Notes: generated by a model not told the origin, from the letters alone. Shown: positions 1 through 8,631, counted from the first letter of the stretch. The stretch: 64,000 nucleotides of DNA from Clostridium sp. (GCF_029258205.1 NZ_JARHZJ010000088.1:1-64000); one strand, 5' to 3'. Program-made: numbers and translations.

Positions 1-179
1 GAAATCCAGCTAGAAAAACGTTCAGAGCAAAAAGAGATTCAAGAAGAGCTCAAACTTTCAAGGCAAGCTTACCAGGTATCGTAGAATGCCCACAATGTCA
101 TGAAATGAAAATGGCTCATAGAGTATGCAAAAACTGCGGACACTACAAAGGTAAAGAAGTAGTATCAGTTGAAGAATAA
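1..179 (+). CDS. rpmF: 50S ribosomal protein L32 (partial, 5' end outside window)
   Basis: The first two bases finish the Gly2 codon. From base 3 the frame reads [10 protein letters not shown] and runs 58 codons to TAA at 177-179, so only the Met codon and one base are missing. Two Cys pairs, CPQC and CKNC, form the C4 zinc ribbon of the zinc-binding (C+) form of L32, and the protein ends in [10 protein letters not shown]32 is a structural protein of the large ribosomal subunit. rpmF directly before plsX is a widespread arrangement linking ribosome and fatty-acid genes. Identification is secure; only the start lies outside the window. Confidence 0.95.
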   Translation, partial: NPARKTFRAKRDSRRAQTFKASLPGIVECPQCHEMKMAHRVCKNCGHYKGKEVVSVEE

Positions 180-207
180 AAGAAAGTCTTATGACTTTCT
201 TTTCTTT
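178..207 (+). terminator. Weak terminator-like hairpin between rpmF and plsX
   Basis: An 11-bp arm at 178-188 pairs with 193-203 around a TTAT loop and is followed by a short pyrimidine tract. It starts inside the rpmF stop codon. The stem is A/T-rich with only two G-C-containing steps near the loop, so partial attenuation is more likely than full termination. plsX has no clear promoter of its own here. Confidence 0.4.
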
Positions 208-234
208 ATATATAGGAAAAAAGGAGTGAAACTG

Positions 235-1254
235 ATGAGAGTTGCTGTAGATGGAATGGGTGGAGATCATTCCCCAGGTGCAGTAGTTGAAGGGTGTGTT
301 CAGGCATTAGAAGAATTTAAAGATATAGAAATATATATAACTGGACAAGAAGATGTCTTAAAAGAAGCTTTTTCTAAGTTTAAATATGATAAAGAAAGAG
401 TTACTTTTATAGATGCTAAAGAAGTAATAAGTACTAATGAGCATCCTGCTATGGCTATTAAGAAGAAAAAAGACTCAAGTCTTGTTAAAGCTCTTAGACT
501 TGTTAAAGATAATGAGTGTGAAGCAGTTATATCAGCTGGAAGTACAGGTGCATTTTTAACAGGATGTACACTTATTGTAGGAAGAATAAAAGGAGTTGAA
601 AGGCCTGCTTTAGCGCCAGTTATGCCAGGTGAAAATGGTCCTTTTATGATAATTGATGCAGGAGCTAATGTTGATTCTAAACCTTCTTATTTAGTTCAAT
701 TCGCTAAAATGGGTGAGGTTTACTTTAAGTCTGTTATGGATGTTAATAACCCTAAGGTAGGACTAGTTAATATTGGAGAAGAAGAAGAAAAAGGTAATGA
801 CCTTACAAAGGCTACTTATCAACTTTTAAAAGAAGAAAAAGATATTAACTTTATTGGAAATGTTGAACCAAGAGAAGTTTCAACAGGAGATGTTGATGTT
901 TTAGTTTGTGATGGATTTGTTGGAAATACTGTTTTAAAAATGTATGAAGGTGTAGCTTCTACAATATTAAGTATGATTAAATCAGAAGTTAAATCATCAT
1001 TTTTAGCTAAATTAGGAGTACCATTCTTAGCGCCAGCTTTAATGAATCTTAAGAAGAAAATGGATTATAAAGAATATGGTGGGGCTCCGTTCTTAGGTGT
1101 AAAGGGAATATGTGTAAAAGCACATGGTAGTTCTGATGCAAAAGCTTTTAAGAACGCAATAAGACAGGCGAGAAAGTTCTATGAAAATGATTTGATTGGA
1201 AAATTAAGTAATGAAATTGTGAAAAAAAGCTTTGATAATCAAAAAAATATTTAA
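235..1254 (+). CDS. plsX: Phosphate acyltransferase PlsX
   Basis: 339 aa, the normal PlsX length. It converts acyl-ACP and phosphate to acyl-phosphate, the donor used by PlsY for glycerol-3-phosphate acylation; it is a peripheral membrane enzyme of phospholipid synthesis. The N-terminus [15 protein letters not shown] and the AGSTGA motif (residues 101-106) are characteristic. I chose the ATG at 235 because it sits after AAGGAGTG (about 222-229) and gives the canonical N-terminus; the frame is open 22 codons further upstream but that stretch covers the intergenic hairpin. It lies between rpmF and acpP, with no fabH or fabD between plsX and acpP as in some other Firmicutes. Confidence 0.96.
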   Translation: MRVAVDGMGGDHSPGAVVEGCVQALEEFKDIEIYITGQEDVLKEAFSKFKYDKERVTFIDAKEVISTNEHPAMAIKKKKDSSLVKALRLVKDNECEAVISAGSTGAFLTGCTLIVGRIKGVERPALAPVMPGENGPFMIIDAGANVDSKPSYLVQFAKMGEVYFKSVMDVNNPKVGLVNIGEEEEKGNDLTKATYQLLKEEKDINFIGNVEPREVSTGDVDVLVCDGFVGNTVLKMYEGVASTILSMIKSEVKSSFLAKLGVPFLAPALMNLKKKMDYKEYGGAPFLGVKGICVKAHGSSDAKAFKNAIRQARKFYENDLIGKLSNEIVKKSFDNQKNI

Positions 1255-1271
1255 AAATTATGTCATTCGTA

Positions 1272-1300
1272 TTGACTATACATTTTATATATAATAATAT
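1272..1300 (+). promoter_or_regulatory. Candidate promoter for acpP
   Basis: TTGACT (1272-1277), 17-base spacer, TAATAT (1295-1300), in the 76-base plsX-acpP gap. An alternative TATAAT at 1290-1295 is badly spaced. A separate promoter would fit the high demand for acyl carrier protein. Confidence 0.45.
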
Positions 1301-1330
1301 TTTATTAGATTAACTTAGGAGGTGAATTGA

Positions 1331-1561
1331 ATGTTTGATAAATTAAAAGAAATTATTGCTGATAAATTAAGCGTAAACGAAGATGAAATAACTATGGAAT
1401 CAACATTTATAGATGACTTAGGTGCAGATTCTCTTGATATAGTTGAATTAATAATGGCTCTTGAAGAAGAGTTAGAGATGGAAATCCCAGATGAAGATGC
1501 TGAGGGCTTCAAAACAGTAGGAGATGTAGTAGAATACATTACAGAGCATACAGAGAAGTAA
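1331..1561 (+). CDS. acpP: Acyl carrier protein
   Basis: 76 aa, acidic, with the phosphopantetheine attachment motif [10 protein letters not shown]; Ser34 in DSL is the prosthetic-group site. It carries growing acyl chains in type II fatty-acid synthesis and supplies PlsX with substrate, which explains its place next to plsX. A strong Shine-Dalgarno TTAGGAGGTG ends six bases before the ATG. It is followed at once by a terminator and then by rnc; acpP-rnc adjacency is common in bacteria. Confidence 0.98.
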   Translation: MFDKLKEIIADKLSVNEDEITMESTFIDDLGADSLDIVELIMALEEELEMEIPDEDAEGFKTVGDVVEYITEHTEK

Positions 1562-1562
1562 T

Positions 1563-1588
1563 AAAGTCCCGCAATAAGCGGGATTTTT
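1563..1588 (+). terminator. Intrinsic terminator after acpP
   Basis: TCCCGC (1567-1572) pairs with GCGGGA (1578-1583) around AATAA, with A:T extension and a run of five T. It separates acpP from rnc. Confidence 0.87.
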
Positions 1589-1591
1589 AAT

Positions 1592-1643
1592 TTAAGTTTA
1601 TTCTTGAAGTTGTTTCAAAAACAACTTGAAGAATAAACCTTAA
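1592..1643 (+). promoter_or_regulatory. Long hairpin in the rnc leader
   Basis: Arm 1596-1615 pairs with 1619-1638 around a CAA loop: 19 base pairs with a single G/G mismatch (1606/1628). After one bulged C (1639), four more pairs reach the AAGGAG ribosome site. There is no T-tract, so it is not a terminator. About 20 bp of near-perfect duplex is the size RNase III cuts, and the gene downstream encodes RNase III. The structure is seen; the regulatory role is inferred from autoregulation of rnc in E. coli. Confidence 0.75.
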
Positions 1644-1659
1644 GGAGATGAATTTTAAG

Positions 1660-2373
1660 GTGAAAGATATAAATTTAATAGAAGTTGAAAAACTTATAGG
1701 AATTGAGTTTGAAAACAAAGGGGTGCTTATAACAGCATTAACGCATAGTTCATATGCAAATCAATTTAAAGATGTAAAATATAATGAAAGATTGGAGTTT
1801 TTAGGAGATTCAGTTTTACAGCTTTGTGTTACAAAATATTTGTTTAATAATTACAAAGATAAATCTGAAGGTGAATTAACAAAAATAAGAGCTTTAGTAG
1901 TTTGTGAAAATTCTTTGCATAAAATTTCAAAAAAATTATCACTAGGTAAGTATATAAGAATGAGTAAAGGTGAAGAACTAACTGGAGGAAGAGAAAGAAC
2001 TTCAATACAAGCTGATGCATTAGAGGCAGTAATTGCTGCAGTTTATTTAGACAAAGGAATTGAAGTTGCAAATGACTTTATTTTAAAAAACTTTAAAGAT
2101 GTTATAGATAAGGCTATAAATCAAGAAATAATCTTAGACTTTAAAACTAGATTACAAGAAGTTCTTCAAAAAAATGGAGAAGTTAATATTGTTTATAATT
2201 TAGTTAAGCATGAAGGACCTCCTCATAGAAGGAAATTCTTTACAAATCTTTTAATTAATAATGAGATTATGGGTCAAGGGGTTGGATTTAGCAAAAAAGA
2301 ATCAGAGCAAAATGCAGCTAAAGCAGCACTGCAAAGGTTAGGTGAAATTAAATGGGAAAAAGACACTATATAA
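1660..2373 (+). CDS. rnc: Ribonuclease III
   Basis: 237 aa from a GTG start (MKDINLIEVEKL). It cleaves double-stranded RNA in rRNA precursors and mRNAs. The signature ERLEFLGDS is at residues 43-51 (catalytic D50), the second acidic cluster ADALEAV at 118-124 (E122), and a dsRNA-binding domain fills roughly 160-237. An ATG at 1648 in the same frame directly abuts AAGGAG (1642-1647) with no spacer, so initiation there is unlikely; the GTG lies 12 bases past it. The 3' end overlaps the next gene by 22 bases, suggesting coupled translation. Confidence 0.95.
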   Translation: MKDINLIEVEKLIGIEFENKGVLITALTHSSYANQFKDVKYNERLEFLGDSVLQLCVTKYLFNNYKDKSEGELTKIRALVVCENSLHKISKKLSLGKYIRMSKGEELTGGRERTSIQADALEAVIAAVYLDKGIEVANDFILKNFKDVIDKAINQEIILDFKTRLQEVLQKNGEVNIVYNLVKHEGPPHRRKFFTNLLINNEIMGQGVGFSKKESEQNAAKAALQRLGEIKWEKDTI

Positions 2374-3425
2374 TCCCAATTTTTGTTCCTCATGAAGGAT
2401 GTCCTCATGATTGCGTATTTTGTAATCAAGGAAAAATAACTGGAGAAAATAAAGAGATTATATTAGGACCAAAGTACAAGCAAGAAAACAAGGTTAATAG
2501 TGATTTTGTAAGAAAGACAATTGAAGAATATATAGAAACAATTGGTCAAGGTGATAGAATATTAGAGGTTTCTTTTTTTGGAGGAACTTTTACTGCTATT
2601 GATATAAATAAGCAAAGAGAACTATTAGCTGTCGCAAAAGAATATAAAGACAAAGAAATTATAGATTATATAAGGTTATCTACTAGACCAGATTATATTG
2701 ATGAGTTCATTTTAGATCATTTAAAAAGTTATAAAGTTGACATAATAGAACTTGGAGTTCAGTCTTTAGATAAGGAAGTATTACATAAATCAGGTAGAGG
2801 TCATGGTTACGATGAAGTTTTAAAAGCTTCGAAGTTAATTAAAGAATATGGCTTTACTTTAGGGCATCAAATAATGGTAGGTTTGCCAGAGGACACTTTT
2901 GAGAAGGATATAAAAACAACAAAAGAGTCTATAAAGATGAAACCTGATATATGTAGAATATATCCTGCCCTTACAGTGAAAAACACTCCTATGGAGGATA
3001 TGTACTTAGAGGGAACTTATAAGCCATATACTTTAGAAGAGGCTGTCTCTATAAGTGTTAAACTTTATAAGCTATATAAAGAAAATAATATACAGGTTAT
3101 AAGAATTGGTTTGCAGCCTACAGATAATATAGCTTTAGGTAAGGATATTGTAGATGGACCTTTTCATCCTGCTTTTAGAGAATTAGTAGAGAGTAGTATT
3201 ATAAATGAAAATATATATAATATCTTAAAAGATAAAAGTGGAGAGGTAACTATAAGAATTAGTAATAAATCAGTTTCTAAGCTTTATGCTGATAAAAAGA
3301 GATACTTCAATGAACTTAAAGACAAGGCACAAAATTGTAATTTGAAGGTTAAAGTAGATAATTCTATGGAAGTAGATAAAATAAATATAGAAGTAGAATC
3401 AAAAGTATATAAAATAGATTTATAA
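2352..3425 (+). CDS. Radical SAM protein, Elp3-like, without acetyltransferase domain
   Basis: 357 aa. GCPHDCVFCNQ supplies the CxxxCxxC cluster (C17, C21, C24) for a [4Fe-4S]/S-adenosylmethionine centre. VSFFGGTF, LSTRPDYI and IELGVQSLD follow as in the Elp3/COG1243-type radical SAM core. Elp3 proper continues into a GNAT acetyltransferase domain; at 357 aa with a short basic C-terminus this protein cannot contain one. It overlaps the rnc 3' end and ends the transcription unit at a strong terminator. Substrate unknown; a role in tRNA or RNA modification is inferred from the family and the neighbour only. Confidence 0.8.
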   Translation: MGKRHYIIPIFVPHEGCPHDCVFCNQGKITGENKEIILGPKYKQENKVNSDFVRKTIEEYIETIGQGDRILEVSFFGGTFTAIDINKQRELLAVAKEYKDKEIIDYIRLSTRPDYIDEFILDHLKSYKVDIIELGVQSLDKEVLHKSGRGHGYDEVLKASKLIKEYGFTLGHQIMVGLPEDTFEKDIKTTKESIKMKPDICRIYPALTVKNTPMEDMYLEGTYKPYTLEEAVSISVKLYKLYKENNIQVIRIGLQPTDNIALGKDIVDGPFHPAFRELVESSIINENIYNILKDKSGEVTIRISNKSVSKLYADKKRYFNELKDKAQNCNLKVKVDNSMEVDKINIEVESKVYKIDL

Positions 3426-3434
3426 TTATTATAT

Positions 3435-3464
3435 GCCTTGGAGTTAATCTCTAAGGCTTTTTTT
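3435..3464 (+). terminator. Intrinsic terminator after the radical SAM gene
   Basis: Nine-pair stem 3435-3443 with 3449-3457 (one G:T), loop TTAAT, then seven T. It ends the acpP/rnc-side transcription unit. Confidence 0.9.
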
Positions 3465-3465
3465 A

Positions 3466-3494
3466 TTGATATTTTAATTAGCATAATATAAACT
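3466..3494 (+). promoter_or_regulatory. Candidate promoter for the small ORF-smc unit
   Basis: TTGATA (3466-3471), 17 bases, TAAACT (3489-3494), just beyond the terminator. The -10 is a poor match, so this is tentative. Confidence 0.35.
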
Positions 3495-3517
3495 TATACC
3501 ATGAGGAGTGAAGTAAA

Positions 3518-3613
3518 GTGAGAAAAACTACGAGAGACAGAGTTATAAAAATTACTATTATTTTTGTTGTTATATGCTTTTTAGCAACTTTATTACCAAT
3601 TATGTTTATATAA
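3518..3613 (+). CDS. 31-aa single-span membrane peptide upstream of smc
   Basis: GTG start at 3518 after GAGGAG (3503-3508, nine-base spacing), stop TAA at 3611-3613. The peptide opens with a basic stretch, MRKTTRDRVIK, followed by a continuous hydrophobic segment of about 19 residues (ITIIFVVICFLATLLPIMF), so a single transmembrane helix with a positive, probably cytoplasmic, N-terminus is predicted. It lies 16 bases before smc, which has its own ribosome site. I do not recognise a named family with certainty; short membrane peptides of this sort are often left unannotated. The good ribosome site and the position between a terminator and smc argue that it is translated. Confidence 0.65.
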   Translation: MRKTTRDRVIKITIIFVVICFLATLLPIMFI

Positions 3614-3629
3614 GGATAGGAGTGAATAT

Positions 3630-6600
3630 ATGTTTTTAAAATCTCTTGAGATAAGGGGATTTAAATCATTTGCTGATAAAACAGAATTAAATTTTAAAAA
3701 AGGAATAACGGCTATAGTTGGGCCTAATGGAAGTGGAAAAAGTAATGTATCAGATAGCGTAAGATGGGTTTTGGGAGAACAAAGTGCTAAAACCTTAAGA
3801 GGAGCTAAGATGGAAGATGTAATCTTTACTGGTACAGAATATAGAAAGCCTATAGGATATGCACAGGTTTCTTTAACTTTAGACAATTCTTCAGGGGAAC
3901 TCCCTTTAGATTATTTAGATGTAAAAGTTACTAGAAAATTATTCCGTTCTGGAGAAAGCGAATATTTAATAAATAATTCTCCTTGTAGATTAAAAGATGT
4001 TGTAAACCTATTTATGGATACGGGAATAGGAAAAGAAGGGTATTCGCTTATTGGTCAAGGTAAAATAGATAGTATTTTAAGTGGCAAGCCAGAAGAGAGA
4101 AGAGCTATTTTAGAGGAAGCTGCAGGTATTGTAAAGTTTAAATCTAGAAAAGTTGAAGCTGAGAAAAAGTTAAAGAATACAGAAGAAAACTTAGTTAGAA
4201 TAAATGATATAATTTTTACTTATGAGGAAAGATTAGGGCCTTTAGAAGATGAAAAAAATAAAGCTTTAAGATATTTAGAGCTTTCTAATGAATTAAAGAA
4301 CAAAGAGATATCATCTATTATGAGTGAATTACATAATATTGATGAGGTTATATTAAAGCAAAAAGAAAAGATAAAAGATTTAATAGCTTTTAATGATAAG
4401 CAAAAAGAAAAATATAAAAAAGAAAGAGAGAAAATGTTTGTTTTAAAGGAAGAGTTAGACTCTTTAGAAGGCAACCATTCTAAAAAGCAAGAAGAATATT
4501 TTGATAAAAAGGAAGAAATAAATAAAAGTTTAGGAAAAGTAAATCTTTTAAATGAAAGAATTAAAAATATAGATGAATCAATTCTTAAAAACAAAGAAGA
4601 GTTAGAAGAAAATAAGAAGAAATTAAATACATTAATGAAGGAAAAAAAATCTATAGAGAAAGATTTTTTTTCAAACAAAAATAATTTTGAAAAAGAATTA
4701 CAAGAAATTGATATTTTAGAAAAAGAAGTTGATGAACTTAATTTAAAATTTATTTCCAAGGAAAAAGAAATTAAAAAGATAAAGGATGAGGAATTAGAAC
4801 TTTTAAAAAAGATTTCTTTATCTAAAAATAAAATGATAATGTTAGAAAGTGAATTAAGTAACATAAATGAAAAACTTGATTCATCAAAAAGCAAACAGAT
4901 AAATTATGATAATTCATTAAAAATTAATTTAGCAACTAAATTAACTCTTCAAAAAGAGTTTCAAATTATAGAAGAAGAAAAGAAAGATAAAGAAAGAGAA
5001 TTAAGGGAAAAAGAAGAGCAATTTAGAGAAGGCTTAAAAGTTATTAAAGAAACTCAAGCTAAACTTAATCAGATTTTATTAAAGGTAAATAAGATTGAAG
5101 CTAATAAAGAAATGTTAAATAAGCTAGAAAAGCAATATGAAGGATACAACATTTCAGTAAAAAAAATAATGGCTAGTGTAGATGCTGGACGTGTTAAAAT
5201 AAATAAAAACAAATGCAAAGTTTTAGGAGAGGTTGTGGAAACTAAGGCTGGATATGAAACTGCCATTGAAGTAGCCTTAGGTGGAAGTATTTCTAATATT
5301 ATAACTGAAGATGAGGAAGTTGCCAAAGTGCTTATTAATCATCTTAAAGAAAATAAGTTAGGAAGAGCTACATTCTTACCATTATCAATAATAAGTGGTA
5401 AGAAGTTAGAACTTAGCAAAAATATAGTTGAAAGCAAAGGATTCTTAGGAGTAGCTTCAGATTTAGTAAATTTTAAAGAGCTTTATAGCAATGTAATAAA
5501 TTATGTATTAGGTAAAACCATAATATGTGATAATATAGATAATGCTATAAAAATTGCTAAAATGCTTAATTATAGACATAAGATTGTTACGCTGTCTGGT
5601 GAGGTTGTAAATGCTGGTGGAGCACTTACAGGTGGTAGCCTTTATCAAAAAAACACAGGTATAATGTCTAGAAAAAATGAAGTTAAAGCTTTAGAGGATG
5701 AATTAGGTAGAGTAAAAAATGATGAACATATACTAACTAAAGAATTAGAAAAGTTAAATAAGGATCAAGAAGAATTAAGTAGTAAAAAACAAGAATTTAT
5801 AGATAAAATATATGAAAAAAATTTAGAATTAGCAGACTTAAATAACAAGATTAAAAATATTAATGATGAAACTTTTAAAATAAAAAATTCTATAAAATCT
5901 TTAGAACTAGAGCTTAAGGATATTGATTCAAGAAAGATTAAGCTAGTTAAAGAAATTGAAATTGTTAATGAAAAAATTAGTGAATTTGAAAATAAAGAAG
6001 TAACTAATTTAGAAAAAGTGAAAGAATTAGATAAGAAACGTGAAGAACTTTCAAAAACTCTTTCTAAATATAAAGATAAGCTTACTAATATGAAAATAAA
6101 TAAGGCTAAACTTCAAGAGGTTATTGAAGGAAGAGAAAAGGAAGCTAATAGAATAAATTCTTCTATAGAAGAAGTAGAAAATAAACTTCTAAATATTATT
6201 AAATATTTAGAGGATATAAAATCTAATAAGGAAGAAAGTAAAAAAGAAATAGTTTTATGTGAGAAGTTTATAAAGAAAGAAGAAGTAAATATAATTACTC
6301 TTGAAGAGAATTTTAAATCCTTTGAACTTAAAAAAGGTAAGTTAAAAGAGACAATAAGCTCTGTTGAAAATATATTGGAAGTTCTTTCAGTTGAAATAGC
6401 TAAAAAGGAAGAAGAAATTCATAAAAATGATATAACTTATACAAAACAAGAGAATGAAAAAAATATTTTAAATAAAAGACTTTTAGAGGAATTTAATACA
6501 AATTTTGAAGGTGAGAAAAATAGATTTAAGCCTATTGAAGATATGGATTCTCATAAGGTAAGAATATCAACTCTTAAAGCTAGAATAACTGCTTTAGGAA

Positions 6601-7187
6601 ATGTAAATGTAAATGCCATTGAAGAATTTAAAGAAATATCAGAGAAGTATAATTTTATGGCAACAGAAAGAGATGACTTAGAAAAGGCTAAGGAAGAACT
6701 TTTAAATGTTATAGAAGAAATGACATCTAAGATGAGAGTGGTGTTTAGACAAAACTTTAATATATTAAATAAGCTATTTGATGAAACCTTTAAAGAATTA
6801 TTTAAAGGTGGTAGTGCAAAACTTGTTTTAGGTGATGGTGATGAACTTACAGGAAATATAGATATAAATGTTCAGCCTCCAGGAAAGAAGCTTCAGAATA
6901 TTAATCTTATGTCTGGAGGAGAGAAGGTTTTATCGGCTATAGCCTTATTATTCTCCATATTAAAGATGAAACCTACACCATTTTGTATTTTAGATGAAAT
7001 TGAGGCTGCCTTAGATGATGCCAATGTAAGAAGATATGCAGAGTTCTTAGGCAAGTTTAGAGAGAATACTCAGTTTATAGTAATAACACATAGAAAAGGT
7101 ACTATGGAAGCTGCTGATGTTATGTATGGAGTTACTATGGAAGAGAAAGGTATATCTAAAATTGTTTCAGTAGATTTAGATAAATAG
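3630..7187 (+). CDS. smc: Chromosome partition protein SMC
   Basis: 1185 aa, full length. An ABC-type ATPase that, with ScpA/ScpB, compacts and segregates the chromosome. Walker A GPNGSGKS is at residues 31-38. Long coiled coils rich in Glu and Lys flank a hinge of roughly residues 500-680 that includes TAIEVALGGSISNIIT and the LGRATFLPL segment. The ABC signature LMSGGEK begins near 1093 and the Walker B CILDEIEAALDDAN near 1119. The smc-ftsY-(ylxM)-ffh order is conserved across Firmicutes. Start ATG follows TAGGAGTGA. Confidence 0.98.
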   Translation: MFLKSLEIRGFKSFADKTELNFKKGITAIVGPNGSGKSNVSDSVRWVLGEQSAKTLRGAKMEDVIFTGTEYRKPIGYAQVSLTLDNSSGELPLDYLDVKVTRKLFRSGESEYLINNSPCRLKDVVNLFMDTGIGKEGYSLIGQGKIDSILSGKPEERRAILEEAAGIVKFKSRKVEAEKKLKNTEENLVRINDIIFTYEERLGPLEDEKNKALRYLELSNELKNKEISSIMSELHNIDEVILKQKEKIKDLIAFNDKQKEKYKKEREKMFVLKEELDSLEGNHSKKQEEYFDKKEEINKSLGKVNLLNERIKNIDESILKNKEELEENKKKLNTLMKEKKSIEKDFFSNKNNFEKELQEIDILEKEVDELNLKFISKEKEIKKIKDEELELLKKISLSKNKMIMLESELSNINEKLDSSKSKQINYDNSLKINLATKLTLQKEFQIIEEEKKDKERELREKEEQFREGLKVIKETQAKLNQILLKVNKIEANKEMLNKLEKQYEGYNISVKKIMASVDAGRVKINKNKCKVLGEVVETKAGYETAIEVALGGSISNIITEDEEVAKVLINHLKENKLGRATFLPLSIISGKKLELSKNIVESKGFLGVASDLVNFKELYSNVINYVLGKTIICDNIDNAIKIAKMLNYRHKIVTLSGEVVNAGGALTGGSLYQKNTGIMSRKNEVKALEDELGRVKNDEHILTKELEKLNKDQEELSSKKQEFIDKIYEKNLELADLNNKIKNINDETFKIKNSIKSLELELKDIDSRKIKLVKEIEIVNEKISEFENKEVTNLEKVKELDKKREELSKTLSKYKDKLTNMKINKAKLQEVIEGREKEANRINSSIEEVENKLLNIIKYLEDIKSNKEESKKEIVLCEKFIKKEEVNIITLEENFKSFELKKGKLKETISSVENILEVLSVEIAKKEEEIHKNDITYTKQENEKNILNKRLLEEFNTNFEGEKNRFKPIEDMDSHKVRISTLKARITALGNVNVNAIEEFKEISEKYNFMATERDDLEKAKEELLNVIEEMTSKMRVVFRQNFNILNKLFDETFKELFKGGSAKLVLGDGDELTGNIDINVQPPGKKLQNINLMSGGEKVLSAIALLFSILKMKPTPFCILDEIEAALDDANVRRYAEFLGKFRENTQFIVITHRKGTMEAADVMYGVTMEEKGISKIVSVDLDK

Positions 7188-7200
7188 AGGAGGACAAAAA

Positions 7201-8115
7201 ATGTTTGGAAAATTATTTGATAAATTAAAAACTGGATTAACAAAAACAAGAGATAACTTAACAGATAAAATAAATGAGGCTTTAAATTTAGCTGTAACTA
7301 TAGACGATGATATGTATGAGGAACTTGAAGAAGCACTTATAATGTCAGATATAGGAATGGATACTACTGTTGAAATAATTGATAGATTAAAAGCTAAAAT
7401 AAGAAAAGAAAAGATAAATGATGTTGAAATGGTTAAACCAGCCTTAAAAGAAGTTATTGCAGAAATGATGCTAGAAGGAGACTTTGAAGAGGAAGATGAG
7501 GATAACGAAAAGAAAGTTATGCTTATAATAGGAGTTAATGGAGTTGGTAAGACTACTTCAATAGGTAAGATAGCAGCTAGAAATAAAAATAATGGTAAAA
7601 AAGTATTATTAGCAGCTGCAGATACATTTAGAGCTGCTGCCATAGATCAATTAGATATATGGAGTCAAAGAGCTAATGTAGATATAGTTAAGCATCAAGA
7701 AGGATCAGACCCTGCGGCAGTAGTTTTTGATGCCGTACAGGCTGCTAAAGCTAGGGATATAGATTTACTAATATGTGATACTGCTGGAAGACTTCATAAT
7801 AAGAAAAATCTTATGGATGAATTAGCTAAAATAAATAGAATAATAGATAGAGAATTAGGAGATAGAAAAAAAGAAACTCTTCTAGTGTTAGATGGTACAA
7901 CAGGTCAAAATGCAGTTATACAAGCAAAACAATTTATGGAAGCTTGTCCTATTGATGGAATTATATTAACTAAGTTAGATGGGACAGCTAAGGGTGGAGT
8001 TGTTATATCAATAAAAAATACTTTAAACATACCAGTTAAATATATTGGTGTTGGAGAAGGTGTAGAGGATTTACAAAAATTCAATGCTAAGGAATTTGCA
8101 GAAGCATTATTATAA
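7201..8115 (+). CDS. ftsY: Signal recognition particle receptor FtsY
   Basis: 304 aa. SRP-GTPase that docks ribosome-Ffh complexes at the membrane for co-translational insertion. N-terminal NG-type helical domain, then G1 GVNGVGKTT (111-119), DTFRAAA, DTAGR and TKLDGTAKGG motifs. The acidic A-domain of the E. coli protein is absent, as usual for Gram-positive FtsY. It starts 13 bases after smc with GAGGAGG, so the two are co-transcribed. Its partner ffh lies just downstream in a separately promoted unit. Confidence 0.98.
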   Translation: MFGKLFDKLKTGLTKTRDNLTDKINEALNLAVTIDDDMYEELEEALIMSDIGMDTTVEIIDRLKAKIRKEKINDVEMVKPALKEVIAEMMLEGDFEEEDEDNEKKVMLIIGVNGVGKTTSIGKIAARNKNNGKKVLLAAADTFRAAAIDQLDIWSQRANVDIVKHQEGSDPAAVVFDAVQAAKARDIDLLICDTAGRLHNKKNLMDELAKINRIIDRELGDRKKETLLVLDGTTGQNAVIQAKQFMEACPIDGIILTKLDGTAKGGVVISIKNTLNIPVKYIGVGEGVEDLQKFNAKEFAEALL

Positions 8116-8209
8116 GAAAAAATATTTAGAAAAATTATTAATCATAAATGAATAGATAGTATTTTATATAAGTAATCATCAGCTTTTTAAGTATAAATAT
8201 CCAAAAAAT

Positions 8210-8237
8210 AAGTGTTAAGTAAAAATACTTGACACTT
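8210..8237 (+). promoter_or_regulatory. Inverted repeat over the ylxM-ffh -35 element
   Basis: AAGTGTTAAGTA (8210-8221) and TACTTGACACTT (8226-8237) match as an inverted repeat at 11 of 12 positions around AAAA. The right arm contains the whole TTGACA box. No T-tract follows, so termination is unlikely; an operator fits the position better. Confidence 0.55.
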
Positions 8238-8257
8238 ATAAAATTATTTGTTATTAT
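8229..8257 (+). promoter_or_regulatory. Promoter of the ylxM-ffh-rpsP unit
   Basis: TTGACA (8229-8234), 17-base spacer, TATTAT (8252-8257): near-consensus vegetative promoter. The expected start site is about 8264, giving a very short leader before the ylxM ATG at 8282. Confidence 0.78.
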
Positions 8258-8281
8258 CTTATTCGTGAGCAAGGTGATTAT

Positions 8282-8620
8282 ATGGAAAATAGATTTGAAA
8301 TATCAATGTTAATAGATTACTATGGAACATTGCTTACGGAAAAGCAGTTTAATGTTATGACCCTTTATTACAATGAAGATTTGTCACTAGCAGAGATTGC
8401 TGAAATCAATAAAACCAGTAGGCAAGCAATTTATGATTTAATCAAAAGATGTTGTAAGCAACTTCATTCTTATGATGAAAAACTTAAATTATCAAAAAAA
8501 ATTGATAAAAGGTATAGAATTAAAGAAGAGCTTATGGCAGAATTAAATAAGAACTCTAATTTAGATTATTATATTAAAAAATATATAGATGAGAAATTAG
8601 AGGAAATTATAAACGCTTAG
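8282..8620 (+). CDS. ylxM: YlxM family SRP-associated helix-turn-helix protein
   Basis: 112 aa. The N-terminal half resembles sigma-factor region 4: LTEKQFNVMTLYYNEDLSL, then AEIAEINKTSRQAIYDLIKR as the helix-turn-helix. YlxM is encoded beside ffh throughout Firmicutes and has been linked to SRP function in streptococci. It starts after AAGGTGATT and ends 11 bases before ffh. The C-terminal third is basic and helical. Because the promoter just upstream carries an inverted repeat, DNA binding and autoregulation are conceivable, but nothing in the sequence proves it. Confidence 0.92.
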   Translation: MENRFEISMLIDYYGTLLTEKQFNVMTLYYNEDLSLAEIAEINKTSRQAIYDLIKRCCKQLHSYDEKLKLSKKIDKRYRIKEELMAELNKNSNLDYYIKKYIDEKLEEIINA

Positions 8621-8631
8621 GAGGGTTAAGC

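Noticed and set aside
4220..4894. 224-codon minus-strand open frame inside smc
   Set aside because: It is a shadow of the Lys/Glu-rich coiled coil: Ser/Phe/Leu-rich low-complexity translation, no ribosome site, fully inside smc.
7176..7643. 155-codon minus-strand open frame over ftsY
   Set aside because: Antisense shadow of the ftsY NG domain, low-complexity composition.
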